This document shows positions 7,257 through 15,884 of a DNA stretch of 27,078 nt, one piece after another; position 1 is the stretch's first letter, and every line of letters starts with the position of its first letter. The stretch is from an uncultured Bacilli bacterium (GTDB lineage: Bacteria > Bacillota_I > Bacilli_A > RF39 > UBA660). The stretch is from the NCBI GenBank assembly GCA_947630865.1, contig CANRJE010000008.1, positions 1 to 27,078 on the forward strand, written 5' to 3'. The notes below the pieces were generated by a model that did not search any database, was not told where the DNA came from, and saw only the letters and a program-made list of their open reading frames with translations. The translations under genes and the position numbers were made by a program.

Positions 7257-9917
7257 ATGGAAAATAATGATGATTTAGATGAGTTATTAAAAAGAGCTTC
7301 TGAAGATAGTGAAACTAATGATCTAGAACAAGAGGAAGTCGATAATAACTTAGAAGAAGAAATTAAGACTGATTTTAAAGGTGGATTTCATGAACCTGAT
7401 AAATTAACAGAAAACAATATTGTTAAAGAAGTTTCTGATTCTTTCATGTCTTATTCTATGAGTGTAATTATTTCTCGTGCAATTCCTGATTTAAGAGATG
7501 GGCTAAAACCAGTTCACAGACGTATTTTATGGTCAATGTATACATCAGGATATACACCTGATAAACCACATCGTAAAAGTGCTAAAACAGTCGGAGAAGT
7601 TATGGGTAATTATCACCCTCATGGTGATTCTTCAATTTATGAAGCCATGGTAAGACTTGCTCAAGATTTTAATCAAAGATATACATTGATTGATGGTCAT
7701 GGTAATTTTGGTAACATTGAAGGCGATGGAGCAGCAGCTATGCGTTATACAGAGTCTCGTCTTTCCAAAATATCACTTGAACTTTTAAGAGATATCAATA
7801 AAGAAACTGTTGATATGATGCCAAACTTTGATGAAACCTTAAAAGAACCAACTGTCTTGCCATCAAGATTTCCTAATATTTTAGTAAATGGTTCGATGGG
7901 AATTGCTGTTGGAATGGCAACTAATATTCCACCTCATAATTTAGGTGAAGTAATCGATGGTTGTATTGCGTATATTGATAATCCTGATATAGATACATTA
8001 GGATTAATGCAATATATCAAAGGTCCAGATTTTCCAACTGGTGGTATAATTCTTGGTAATTCGGGAATTAAAAAAGCCTATGAAACTGGGCGTGGTAGTA
8101 TAACCATAAGAAGTAAAGCAACAATAGAAGAAGGTAAAAATCATAGTACAATCATAATTGATGAAGTACCATATGGAGTAAATACTTTAGAACTTAAGAA
8201 TAAAGTAGCAGAACTTGTTCATAACAAAGTAATTGATGGAATAGCTGATTATCATACAGACTTAAAAGATGGAGTTAAAATCACGATAACTTTAAAACGT
8301 GATGCTAATCCTCAAGTTGTTTTGAATAATTTATATAAACATACTAATTTTCAAATTACGTATGGCATAATTTTCTTAATGATTGATGGTTTAACACCAA
8401 GAACTTTAGGTTTAAAAGATATTATTGCTAAATATATTGACCATCAAAAAGAAGTTATTGTAAGAAGAACGCAATATGATTTGAGAAAAGCCGAAGAACG
8501 TGTTCATATCTTAGAAGGATTAAAAATTGCTCTTGATAATATAGATGAAGTTGTTAAGATTATCCGTGGTGCAGAAGGCGATGACGATGCAAGAACGAAG
8601 TTAATGTCAAGATTTTCTCTTGATGAAGTTCAAGCAAATAGCATTTTGCAAATGCGTTTAAGAAGTTTAACTGGGTTAGAAAGAGGTAAAGTAGAAAGCG
8701 AAATAGCTGATCTAAATATCAAAATAGCTGATTATAAAGATATTCTAGCAACTCCTGAACGAGTATTAAATATCATTAAAGAAGAAATGTTAGAAATTAA
8801 GAAAAAGTATTCTGATGATAGACGTACAACAATTGATATGACAGCTATTGATTATATTGAAGATGAATCTTTAATTCCAGTTGAAAATACTTTAATTGCT
8901 TTAACAAATAAAGGTTATATAAAAAGAATGTTAGTATCTGAATATCGTACACAAAATAGAGGTGGTGTAGGTATTAAAGGTATGACAACTAACGAAGAAG
9001 ATTTCGTTCTTAAAATGATTAATGCTGAAACTCATGATTATATATTATTCTTTAGTAATCGTGGTAAAGTATATCGAATGAAAGGATATGAAATACCAGA
9101 ATTTAGCCGTCAAAGTAAAGGATTACCAATTATTAATTTATTGGCACTTGAAAAAGATGAACGAATTAATTCAATAGTTTCTTTAAAAACTTCTGAGGAT
9201 ATTTATAAATATTTATTCTTTATTACCAAAAATGGTGTTGTTAAGAGAACAAAGCTAGAAGAATTTGATAATATAAGAAATAATGGAAAGATTGCTATTT
9301 CTTTAAGAGATGATGATGAATTAATTTCTGTTCAAAAGACAACAGGAGATAACGAGATTATTATTGGAGCTACAAATGGTCGTATGGTTCGTTTTACAGA
9401 AACAGAAATCCGAATTATGGGAAGAACAGCAAGCGGTGTTCGAGGAATTGATTTGGGTGAAGATTTTGTTGTAGGCGGCGAAGTAATAACTCCTGATAAA
9501 CAAGTTTTGATTGTAACAGAAAAAGGTTATGGAAAGAAAACACCAATAGATGAATATCGTTTAACACATCGTGGTAGTAAAGGAGTTAAAGCTTTAAATG
9601 TAACTGAAAAGAATGGTAATTTAGTAACCTTAAAAGCTGTTCAAGGCGATGAAGATGTAATTATGATAACTGATGCTGGTATTGTAATAAGAATTTCTCT
9701 TGAACAAGTATCAACTTTACGAAGAGCAACACAAGGAGTAAGATTAATAAATTTAAAAGAAGAACATAAAGTAGCAACAGTTGCTGTACTTGAAAAAACA
9801 GAAGAAGATGATTCTTCATCTTCTGAAACTGTATCAGAAGAAAATGTTGTTGAAACAACAACTTTAGATACTGAAGAAACAATGACCTCTGAAACTAATG
9901 AAAAAGATTCTGAATAA
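7257..9917 (+). CDS. gyrA: DNA gyrase subunit A
   Basis: GyrA carries the DNA breakage-reunion activity. The catalytic tyrosine is Tyr164 in AAMRYTESR. The quinolone-determining region reads HPHGDSSIYEAMVRLAQDF, keeping Ser125 and Glu129 at the positions equivalent to B. subtilis Ser84 and Glu88, a wild-type-like pattern. The start has AGGAGGGTG (7247-7255) directly upstream. The protein is 886 residues, longer than the roughly 820 of B. subtilis GyrA, because of an acidic extension of about 45-50 residues at the N-terminus and an acidic Ser/Thr/Glu-rich tail (about 845-886). The C-terminal beta-pinwheel is present. Its GyrA box reads QNRGGVG (566-572) where QRRGGKG or QHRGGRG is usual. The 5' arm of the terminator at 9901-9936 encodes its last residues. 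Confidence 0.97.
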   Translation: MENNDDLDELLKRASEDSETNDLEQEEVDNNLEEEIKTDFKGGFHEPDKLTENNIVKEVSDSFMSYSMSVIISRAIPDLRDGLKPVHRRILWSMYTSGYTPDKPHRKSAKTVGEVMGNYHPHGDSSIYEAMVRLAQDFNQRYTLIDGHGNFGNIEGDGAAAMRYTESRLSKISLELLRDINKETVDMMPNFDETLKEPTVLPSRFPNILVNGSMGIAVGMATNIPPHNLGEVIDGCIAYIDNPDIDTLGLMQYIKGPDFPTGGIILGNSGIKKAYETGRGSITIRSKATIEEGKNHSTIIIDEVPYGVNTLELKNKVAELVHNKVIDGIADYHTDLKDGVKITITLKRDANPQVVLNNLYKHTNFQITYGIIFLMIDGLTPRTLGLKDIIAKYIDHQKEVIVRRTQYDLRKAEERVHILEGLKIALDNIDEVVKIIRGAEGDDDARTKLMSRFSLDEVQANSILQMRLRSLTGLERGKVESEIADLNIKIADYKDILATPERVLNIIKEEMLEIKKKYSDDRRTTIDMTAIDYIEDESLIPVENTLIALTNKGYIKRMLVSEYRTQNRGGVGIKGMTTNEEDFVLKMINAETHDYILFFSNRGKVYRMKGYEIPEFSRQSKGLPIINLLALEKDERINSIVSLKTSEDIYKYLFFITKNGVVKRTKLEEFDNIRNNGKIAISLRDDDELISVQKTTGDNEIIIGATNGRMVRFTETEIRIMGRTASGVRGIDLGEDFVVGGEVITPDKQVLIVTEKGYGKKTPIDEYRLTHRGSKGVKALNVTEKNGNLVTLKAVQGDEDVIMITDAGIVIRISLEQVSTLRRATQGVRLINLKEEHKVATVAVLEKTEEDDSSSSETVSEENVVETTTLDTEETMTSETNEKDSE

Positions 9918-9936
9918 TAAATCAGAATCTTTTTTA
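9901..9936 (+). terminator. Rho-independent terminator closing the recF-gyrB-gyrA operon
   Basis: AAAAAGATTCTGA (9901-9913) pairs perfectly with TCAGAATCTTTTT (9922-9934), loop of 8 bases, with the T-run built into the 3' arm. The 5' arm lies inside gyrA and the stop codon (9915-9917) is in the loop. Confidence 0.88.
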
Positions 9937-10208
9937 TAACAAAAAGCCTTATACAACAAGATTTTAAGGACTAATTTGATAAAAAAATAAATTTCGTTTT
10001 TCACGAAACTCTATATTAACCAAGATTATCTTAGTTACTTAGATAGTAGCACATGAACAAAAACGTTGTCAAGATAATTGACTATAAATTGACATAAAAA
10101 AACAAAAATAAAGGGAAAATATCTAATCAACTTTTATAAAAATTAAAAATATAGTAAAATAATAATTGATGTTAAAAAAATAAAAATCTTATGGAAGAGG
10201 GTGAAAAT
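9937..10208. promoter_or_regulatory. Intergenic region before the large unknown gene
   Basis: About 270 bases without a supported gene. There is a 6-base-pair hairpin, TTTCGT (9992-9997) with ACGAAA (10003-10008), not followed by T's, and an imperfect palindrome around 10027-10045. TTGACT (10078-10083) and TTGACA (10089-10094) resemble -35 boxes but have no clear -10 at normal spacing. TATAGT/TAAAAT at 10150-10160 resembles a -10 without a good -35. A promoter is likely somewhere here, but I cannot place it. Confidence 0.3.
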
Positions 10209-12395
10209 ATGACAGAAGTTTTATTTGTATATGAAAATGATATTCCCTTTCTATATACTAAATCAGAAAATGGTTCTGTTCAAAAGAAAAGAATAGCATT
10301 AGTTGATGCTAATCCAGAAAATTTAAGACAAAAAAGAATTAGAAAAATACAAACTAACTATCCTGAACATTTAGATTATTTAGAAAAATACATTGGTTCT
10401 AATAGTCTTTCTAAAACTTTTCAAAATAATTTTTTACAAGAATTAAGTAATCCTCTTGATAATTCTAATTTTATAAAAAATCTTATTCAAGATATTCATT
10501 TAAATCGTGGTTTATCTGATATTAGAAGCCTTTCTTTAACGAGACCTCGTTTTATTCCTTTAAATCCTATTAATATTCATGATTTGCAATATATAGAAGC
10601 CAAAATAATGGCCTACTTTATTAATAATAATTCATCCATAATACTAAGAAAATTAGGTGATAATAGAGAAACAGAAAACTTAATAAAAACATTAAGTGAA
10701 ACTGAAAATATTTCAAAATTTATACCTTATTTTGAAATGCCAACAAATGGTTATCAAAATTTTATTCATGAGCAAGAAATTAAAGTTAATGAAAAAACTT
10801 TTAATGTTCTAAAATCTATATTTGATAAACAAGCTAATCTTCACAATACTACATTAGGAGAAGTGAATGAAGATGAAAAAGTTGAAATTTATTTAAATAT
10901 AAAGAATCAAAAAGTATTATATAACATTCTTGAAAAATATATTTATTTATGTATTTATTTTGGAATAGATTATAATTTAGAAATTAAGACATTAAATAAA
11001 GATTACGAAGGTAAAGATAAAGTAATTTTATATAGTGATTATAATACTTTACTAACAAGAATTCAGATATTAGAACGTATCGCATACGATAATCCTAAAA
11101 TGCTTTTTGATGATTTAGAAGAGCCCCCACTTGGAACTGCTAAAATTGGAACAGGTTATTATGGAATAGGTTCTACGTATAACAATTTAAGTTATCTTGA
11201 TAATTTTGATATATTGTCAGAAATAGCATATCTTAGAGTTTTAGCAAGTCTTTTCCTAAAAAATAGATTTAACTTTAAAAATGATATTTCTAAACCTATT
11301 CGAGAATTAATCAATTTAGATAAATTTTATTGTCTTAATAACAAAGTATTATTCGCAAATCAAAGTTTAGAAAGTATACGAGAATATTTATTAGAAGAAT
11401 TAGATAAGTATCCATCTTTAAAAACACAAATAACAGAAGAGTTGAAAGAAATGGAAACCATAAGTTTTTTTCGTAACACAATTATAAAAATATTTAATCT
11501 AGCAAATATTTATAGTTTAGATAAAGATTCAAATGTTGCTGTTACAAAAGAAATGAAAATCTTTTTTTCAAATTTATCTCCAAAATTTTTAGAAAGAGAG
11601 CATAAATCAAGTTCAGAAGAGGTAAAAAAAGAAACTGAAAGGATAAATGTTAAATTAGAAAATTTCTTAAGATCTCCTGAAATACCTAGATATTTAAGAT
11701 ATCTAGAATCATATAATAATCATGCTAAAGAGAATAATGATGTCATGTTAGAAGTAAATGAAAAAGGAGAAGTAATACTTCCAATTGATACTTTATTACA
11801 TGGAATTTCAATGTGGGAAATAGATGAAAACATTTTATTTGGTATACGAAAATTTGGAATAGTTGCATCAGAATTACTAAATAGAGAATATAATTCTCCA
11901 ACTCTTGGCTGTGCTGATTTCTTTCATTTGAAATATCCAATGACTTTAAAAGAATATGAAGAATATTACCAAGAAAACGTTGATTATAGAAAATTAGTAA
12001 AAACAAATGGAGGACCAAATCCAATTTTAAATAACTATATTCCAACATCTAAAAACAAAAATTTAATGTTTATTTTACTTGGAAATAATAGTTCTGAAAT
12101 AATATCTAATAATGCTTTAACTGATGACAAACCTTTTAATCAAAGAGTAAAAGAACGAATGAATGAAATTCCAGTACAAGCAAGATATGCTTATTCTATG
12201 GGTGAAGCATTAGCAATCCCTGTTGGAGTTCCTTCTAATTATATAGTAGGAATCATATTAGGAGGACAATATACAGAAGAAGAGCTAAAAAATATAAGAA
12301 AGATATTTCCTGATACTGCTATTATTTCTTATGAAGGAAAAGTTCTTTATGAAGGTAAAAGAATAGGTAAAACTAGCATAAATGCCATGAAATAA
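10209..12395 (+). CDS. Large protein of unknown function with a possible C-terminal enzyme-like domain
   Basis: I do not recognise this family. The 728-residue protein is soluble, with no signal peptide or membrane segment. Residues 1 to about 500 are mostly helical and rich in Lys, Asn and Ile. A distinct C-terminal domain (about 520-728) contains LLHGIS (His531-Gly532), a helix ending FGIVASELL, then GCADFF, and ends with GVPSNYIVGIILGG and a Val/Glu-rich strand. The layout His-Gly, helix, GI.ASE, CADFF recalls ADP-ribosyltransferase-like folds, but this is a low-confidence shape comparison. An in-frame ATG at 10191 has no ribosome-binding site. The ATG at 10209 follows GAGGGTG (10196-10202) and is preferred. 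It stands alone between the gyrA terminator and the SRP RNA promoter, with codon use like its neighbours, so it seems a resident lineage-specific gene. Confidence 0.85.
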   Translation: MTEVLFVYENDIPFLYTKSENGSVQKKRIALVDANPENLRQKRIRKIQTNYPEHLDYLEKYIGSNSLSKTFQNNFLQELSNPLDNSNFIKNLIQDIHLNRGLSDIRSLSLTRPRFIPLNPINIHDLQYIEAKIMAYFINNNSSIILRKLGDNRETENLIKTLSETENISKFIPYFEMPTNGYQNFIHEQEIKVNEKTFNVLKSIFDKQANLHNTTLGEVNEDEKVEIYLNIKNQKVLYNILEKYIYLCIYFGIDYNLEIKTLNKDYEGKDKVILYSDYNTLLTRIQILERIAYDNPKMLFDDLEEPPLGTAKIGTGYYGIGSTYNNLSYLDNFDILSEIAYLRVLASLFLKNRFNFKNDISKPIRELINLDKFYCLNNKVLFANQSLESIREYLLEELDKYPSLKTQITEELKEMETISFFRNTIIKIFNLANIYSLDKDSNVAVTKEMKIFFSNLSPKFLEREHKSSSEEVKKETERINVKLENFLRSPEIPRYLRYLESYNNHAKENNDVMLEVNEKGEVILPIDTLLHGISMWEIDENILFGIRKFGIVASELLNREYNSPTLGCADFFHLKYPMTLKEYEEYYQENVDYRKLVKTNGGPNPILNNYIPTSKNKNLMFILLGNNSSEIISNNALTDDKPFNQRVKERMNEIPVQARYAYSMGEALAIPVGVPSNYIVGIILGGQYTEEELKNIRKIFPDTAIISYEGKVLYEGKRIGKTSINAMK

Positions 12396-12493
12396 AAATA
12401 TTCTTGAAAGTTTCATATCAATAAAAAATAAATCAACAATGACAATAATATAATTGAAGAAATTGCTAATATCATAAATTCCATCTAAAATGC

Positions 12494-12522
12494 TTGATTA
12501 AATAAAAAAAATATAGTAGAAT
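12494..12522 (+). promoter_or_regulatory. Promoter of the SRP RNA gene
   Basis: TTGATT (12494-12499), a 17-base spacer, and TAGAAT (12517-12522). Position 12529, the seventh base after the -10, is where the RNA's closing helix begins, so promoter and RNA boundaries agree. Confidence 0.65.
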
Positions 12523-12528
12523 AAGAAC

Positions 12529-12599
12529 GTGCAATAAAAGAAATGGAACCAGGTCAGAATCGGAAGATAGCAGCCTTAACATAACTCTTTTATGTGCAC
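12529..12599 (+). ncRNA. ffs: Small bacterial SRP RNA (4.5S-type)
   Basis: The conserved Ffh-binding helix 8 is clear: GGTCAG, then ATC-GGAA-GAT (a GGAA tetraloop on a 3-base-pair stem), then AGCAGCC, around 12553-12576. The ends form a long terminal helix: GTGCA-ATAAAAG (12529-12540) pairs with CTTTTAT-(G)-TGCAC (12587-12599) with one bulged G. The RNA is only about 71 bases and lacks an Alu domain, unlike the 6S-type scRNA of B. subtilis. T-rich DNA follows at 12600-12608. It binds Ffh to target membrane and secreted proteins. In B. subtilis scr lies between tadA and dnaX. Here it precedes tadA. Confidence 0.9.
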
Positions 12600-12617
12600 T
12601 TTTATTTTAGGTGAAAT

Positions 12618-13082
12618 ATGAAAGATGAATATTATATGACTTTAGCCCTTAAGGAAGCTTTAAAATCTTATAAAAAAAACGAAGTTCCTGTTGGAGCAAT
12701 AGTCGTTTTACATGATAAGGTTATAGGTAAAGGTCATAATTTAAAAGAAACAAAACATGATGTTTCAAGTCATGCCGAATTAATTGCAATAAAAACAGCC
12801 AGTAAAAAAACACATGATTGGCGACTAAATGAAGCGATTCTTTATATTACAATGTCGCCATGTCCTATGTGTGCTAGTGCTATTACGCAATCAAGAATAA
12901 AAAAAATTGTAGTAGGAGCAATAAATCCTGATTCTATAACTAAAGAAAGTACAGATATAATATTTGCTTTAAACACATCAAAACCATTAGTAAAAATAAA
13001 AGAAAAAGTTAAAGAAACTGAGTGCTTAGAACTCCTTCAAGATTTTTTTAAAAAACAAAGAAAAAAGGCAAAAAAGAATTAA
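12618..13082 (+). CDS. tadA: tRNA-specific adenosine deaminase TadA
   Basis: TadA converts A34 of tRNA-Arg(ACG) to inosine, letting one tRNA read CGU, CGC and CGA. The zinc deaminase motifs are complete: HAE (His52, catalytic Glu54) and PCPMC (Cys82, Cys85). NEVPVGAIVV near residue 21 is typical of TadA. At 154 residues it has normal length, with a Lys-rich C-terminal tail. AGGTGA (12609-12614) lies 3 bases before the ATG, so it may be co-transcribed with the SRP RNA just upstream. Its stop codon lies inside the loop of the following terminator. Context tadA-dnaX-ebfC-recR matches Bacillota. Confidence 0.95.
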   Translation: MKDEYYMTLALKEALKSYKKNEVPVGAIVVLHDKVIGKGHNLKETKHDVSSHAELIAIKTASKKTHDWRLNEAILYITMSPCPMCASAITQSRIKKIVVGAINPDSITKESTDIIFALNTSKPLVKIKEKVKETECLELLQDFFKKQRKKAKKN

Positions 13083-13097
13083 TTATTTGCCTTTTTT
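13061..13097 (+). terminator. Rho-independent terminator after tadA
   Basis: AAAAAAGGCAAA (13061-13072) pairs with TTTGCCTTTTTT (13086-13097), loop of 13 bases. The 5' arm encodes Lys-rich codons at the end of tadA, and the T-run forms the end of the 3' arm. Confidence 0.88.
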
Positions 13098-13198
13098 ACA
13101 TCATCTAATTTAGAATCAAGTATATTATATATATAAAAATTAACAGCTGTCAAAATCTTGACTGAAAATAAAAGGTAAAAATAAGTAAAACTCTTTCT

Positions 13199-13228
13199 TT
13201 GACAATAACTTTTGTTGTATAATATAAA
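13199..13228 (+). promoter_or_regulatory. Putative promoter of the dnaX operon
   Basis: A perfect TTGACA is at 13199-13204. TATAAA at 13223-13228 is 18 bases downstream. A perfect TATAAT at 13218-13223 is closer, but only 13 bases from TTGACA, so it would need another -35. The ribosome-binding site AAGGCGGTGG follows. Confidence 0.6.
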
Positions 13229-13247
13229 TAGTTAAGGCGGTGGTTCA

Positions 13248-14930
13248 ATGGAATATCAAGCTTTATATCGTAAGTATAGACCTCAAAAGTTCAGTGATGT
13301 TGTAGATCAAGAAAATGTTTTAAAAATACTTACTAATTCTATTAAAGAAGGACATATTTCACATGCCTATTTATTTTCTGGCCCAAGAGGTACTGGTAAA
13401 ACAACTATTGCTAAGTTAGTAGCCAAAACTATCAATTGTTTAGATTTACAGGAAGATTTTTCAATTTGTGGTAAATGTGAAAACTGTAGAGATATCGAAG
13501 CTAATAGCTCTGATATCATAGAAATTGATGCTGCTAGTAACAATGGAGTTGATGAAATAAGAGAATTAAAAAGCAAAATAAATTTAGTACCTAATAAATT
13601 AAAATATAAAGTTTATATCATTGATGAAGTTCATATGTTATCGATAAATGCTTTTAATGCTTTATTAAAAACACTTGAAGAACCACCTAGTCATGTTGTT
13701 TTTATCTTAGCAACAACAGAATTTTATAAAGTACCAACAACCATAGTTTCTAGATGTCAATGTTTGAATTTTACAAGAATAAAATCATCGTCAATTGAAG
13801 AAAGATTAAAAGAAATTTCAGAAAAAGAAAAAATAAAAATAACTGATGATGCTATTCATGAAATAGCTATGTATGCTGATGGAGGATTACGTGATGCATT
13901 AGGAATGCTTGATAAACTAGCATCTTATTCTTTAGAAGAAATAACAGCAGATGATTTTTTAAGAATTAATGGTTTAATATCAAAACATGATATCGATATT
14001 CTAATTGACCAAATACTAAATAAAGAAAATGGAAAAGTTCTTGAAACTTTAAATAAATTTGATGAATTAGGTTATGATTTTTCAAAATTAATAGAAAAAA
14101 TCTTAGAAGAACTTCGAGATTTACTAGTTCAAGAATATACTTCTAAATCTAAATATAATCCCAATGACTTATATTCTTTGATTTTAGTCTTTAATGAAGC
14201 CTATAATTTATTAAAAGAAGCTGCTAATAGAAAAATAATTGTTGAAGTAAAACTTCTAATGTTTATGAATAATAATAAAGAAGTAGTAAAAAAAATAGAT
14301 GAGCCTTTAAGTGTAAAAAAAGAAGAAACTAGAATAGAAACAGAACAAACTAATAAAATTATTTCCCAGGAAATAAATGAAAATAAAGTTGAATTAAAAA
14401 ATGTTTCTTCTAAAGAAAAGCCTTTAAATGCTTATCAAATAAACGAAAAAGTGAAACGACAACGAATTGATAATACCTTTGCGTTAGCTAGTAAAGTTTT
14501 AAAAAATATGGCAATTGATAAATGGAAGGAATTATCTAATTATTTAACCGATGAAACTTATGCTGAAGTAGCTGGCCTTTTAAGTGATTCAACAGTTGCC
14601 GTTGCTAGTAATACAAATTTAATATTAACAGCTAAGTATCCTTCAATAATTGATAGAATATATACAGAGTTTGACTTGGTATGTGAGTTAATTGAAAAAA
14701 TAATGAATTCTAAATATGCTATCGTTTTATTAGAAGAAAAAGAATTTACAGAAGAAGTAAAAAAATATAAAGAACATTTAAAAGAAAAAACATATTATAA
14801 TTATCAAGAAGAAACAGAACCTTTTATAATTTTTCCTAATAAAGTTGAAAATAAAGAAGAAGTATGTTACTCTAAATTAGTACAAAAAGCCATGGATGCT
14901 TTTGGACAAGATTATGTGGAAGTAGAATAG
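13248..14930 (+). CDS. dnaX: DNA polymerase III subunits gamma/tau (clamp loader) DnaX
   Basis: DnaX is the motor subunit of the clamp loader that opens DnaN and links it to the polymerase. It has 560 residues. AAA+ features are Walker A GPRGTGKT (45-52), zinc-module cysteines 64, 74, 77 and 80, Walker B DEVH (126-129), and the SRC sensor (168-170). Domain III ends near residue 345 with LLMFMNNNK. A low-complexity linker and a tau-type C-terminal domain (about 400-560) follow. Two slippery runs (A AAA AAA at 14288-14294 and 14315-14321) lie just after domain III, and in both cases the -1 frame stops within 4 codons, so a short gamma-like form is possible. AAGGCGG precedes the ATG. ebfC follows after 9 bases. 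Confidence 0.97.
   Translation: MEYQALYRKYRPQKFSDVVDQENVLKILTNSIKEGHISHAYLFSGPRGTGKTTIAKLVAKTINCLDLQEDFSICGKCENCRDIEANSSDIIEIDAASNNGVDEIRELKSKINLVPNKLKYKVYIIDEVHMLSINAFNALLKTLEEPPSHVVFILATTEFYKVPTTIVSRCQCLNFTRIKSSSIEERLKEISEKEKIKITDDAIHEIAMYADGGLRDALGMLDKLASYSLEEITADDFLRINGLISKHDIDILIDQILNKENGKVLETLNKFDELGYDFSKLIEKILEELRDLLVQEYTSKSKYNPNDLYSLILVFNEAYNLLKEAANRKIIVEVKLLMFMNNNKEVVKKIDEPLSVKKEETRIETEQTNKIISQEINENKVELKNVSSKEKPLNAYQINEKVKRQRIDNTFALASKVLKNMAIDKWKELSNYLTDETYAEVAGLLSDSTVAVASNTNLILTAKYPSIIDRIYTEFDLVCELIEKIMNSKYAIVLLEEKEFTEEVKKYKEHLKEKTYYNYQEETEPFIIFPNKVENKEEVCYSKLVQKAMDAFGQDYVEVE
14288..14332 (+). promoter_or_regulatory. Candidate programmed frameshift or slippage site in dnaX
   Basis: The codons GTA AAA AAA ATA include an A8 run (14288-14295) with the slippery heptamer A AAA AAA. 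A -1 shift reads AAT AGA TGA, giving a 351-residue product. A second heptamer, A AAA AAA G (14315-14321), shifted -1 reads AGA AGA AAC TAG, giving 361 residues. E. coli dnaX makes gamma at A AAA AAG, also ending almost at once. No clear stimulatory hairpin or internal Shine-Dalgarno is visible. Confidence 0.4.
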
Positions 14931-14939
14931 AGGAGGATT

Positions 14940-15239
14940 ATGAATATACAAGCGCTTATGAAACAAGCTCAAAGCTTGCAAAAACAAATGTTAAAAACAA
15001 AAGAAGAAATCGACAATATGGAGTTTACTGCAGAAAGTTCCTTTGTAACTGTTAAAGTAAATGGAAAAAAAGAAGTATTAAAAGTAACAATTAAACCAGA
15101 TGATTCTTTTTCATTAGAAGATATTGATATGTTAGAAGATATGGTTCAAGTTGCTATCAATGATGCTTTAAAACAAGTTGATAAAGTAACAGAACAAAAA
15201 ATGGGAAAATATGCCAATAGTATGCCAGGTATGTTTTAA
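14940..15239 (+). CDS. ebfC: YbaB/EbfC family nucleoid-associated protein
   Basis: A small DNA-binding protein of 99 residues, the normal family length. It begins MNIQALMKQAQSLQKQMLKT with an amphipathic helix, followed by the strand AESSFVTVKVNGKKEVLKV and the helix LEDMVQVAINDAL, all typical of YbaB. It forms dimers that bind DNA. The dnaX-ybaB-recR linkage is conserved across bacteria and present here: AGGAGG (14930-14935) just after dnaX serves its ATG, and recR starts 5 bases after its stop. Its exact role in the replication-repair cluster is unsettled for the family. Confidence 0.95.
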   Translation: MNIQALMKQAQSLQKQMLKTKEEIDNMEFTAESSFVTVKVNGKKEVLKVTIKPDDSFSLEDIDMLEDMVQVAINDALKQVDKVTEQKMGKYANSMPGMF

Positions 15240-15244
15240 TAATT

Positions 15245-15844
15245 ATGTATCCTAAAAGTATTAATAATTTAAAAGAGGCTTTCCGATATTTAAAAGGAGT
15301 TGGAGAAAAAACAGCTGAACGTTATGCATTCGAAGTTTTAGGAATGGACGATATTCAAACAGATTTTTTAAGTGAAAGTATCAAAAACGTAAAAAAGAAA
15401 GTTAAAAGATGCAAAATATGTGGTAATTTTACAGAAGATGATGATGTATGTCCTATCTGCAATGATACCTTAAGAAATAAAGATTACTTATGTGTAGTTG
15501 AAGATCCTAGAATGATTTCATATATAGAAAAACAAGGAATATTTCATGGATATTATCATGTTTTAAATGGACTTATTTCAACTCTTGATGGTATTAATCC
15601 TGAAGATATTCGTCTTGACAAGTTGATTAAAAGAATTGAAGAAGGTAATTTTAAAGAAGTTATAATTGCTGTTAAACCATGTTTAGAAGGTGAAATGACA
15701 TCTCTTTATATCAATAATGTTTTATCAGGTATGAATCTTGAAGTATCAAGAATAGCATCAGGTATTCCAATGGGAGCAGATATTGAATACATTGATCCAA
15801 TTACTTTAGAAAGAGCCTTTGATAATCGTAAAAAAATAGAATAA
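15245..15844 (+). CDS. recR: Recombination mediator RecR
   Basis: RecR forms a ring clamp that works with RecF and RecO to load RecA on gapped DNA. At 199 residues it has normal length. The N-terminal helix-hairpin-helix contains LKGVGEKTAERYAF (about 16-29), the zinc finger has Cys56, Cys59, Cys69 and Cys72, and a TOPRIM domain begins at LCVVEDPRM (about 81). The C-terminus includes GADIEYIDPITLERA. No good ribosome-binding site precedes the ATG. The ebfC stop is only 5 bases upstream, so translation is probably coupled to ebfC. Confidence 0.96.
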   Translation: MYPKSINNLKEAFRYLKGVGEKTAERYAFEVLGMDDIQTDFLSESIKNVKKKVKRCKICGNFTEDDDVCPICNDTLRNKDYLCVVEDPRMISYIEKQGIFHGYYHVLNGLISTLDGINPEDIRLDKLIKRIEEGNFKEVIIAVKPCLEGEMTSLYINNVLSGMNLEVSRIASGIPMGADIEYIDPITLERAFDNRKKIE

Positions 15845-15884
15845 AACTTAATTTCTAAATCATAAATTTTTATAGGTGATTTAG

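Noticed and set aside
10191..10208. Upstream ATG for the 728-residue unknown protein
   Set aside because: No ribosome-binding site precedes it. The purine-rich stretch after it is the binding site for the ATG at 10209.
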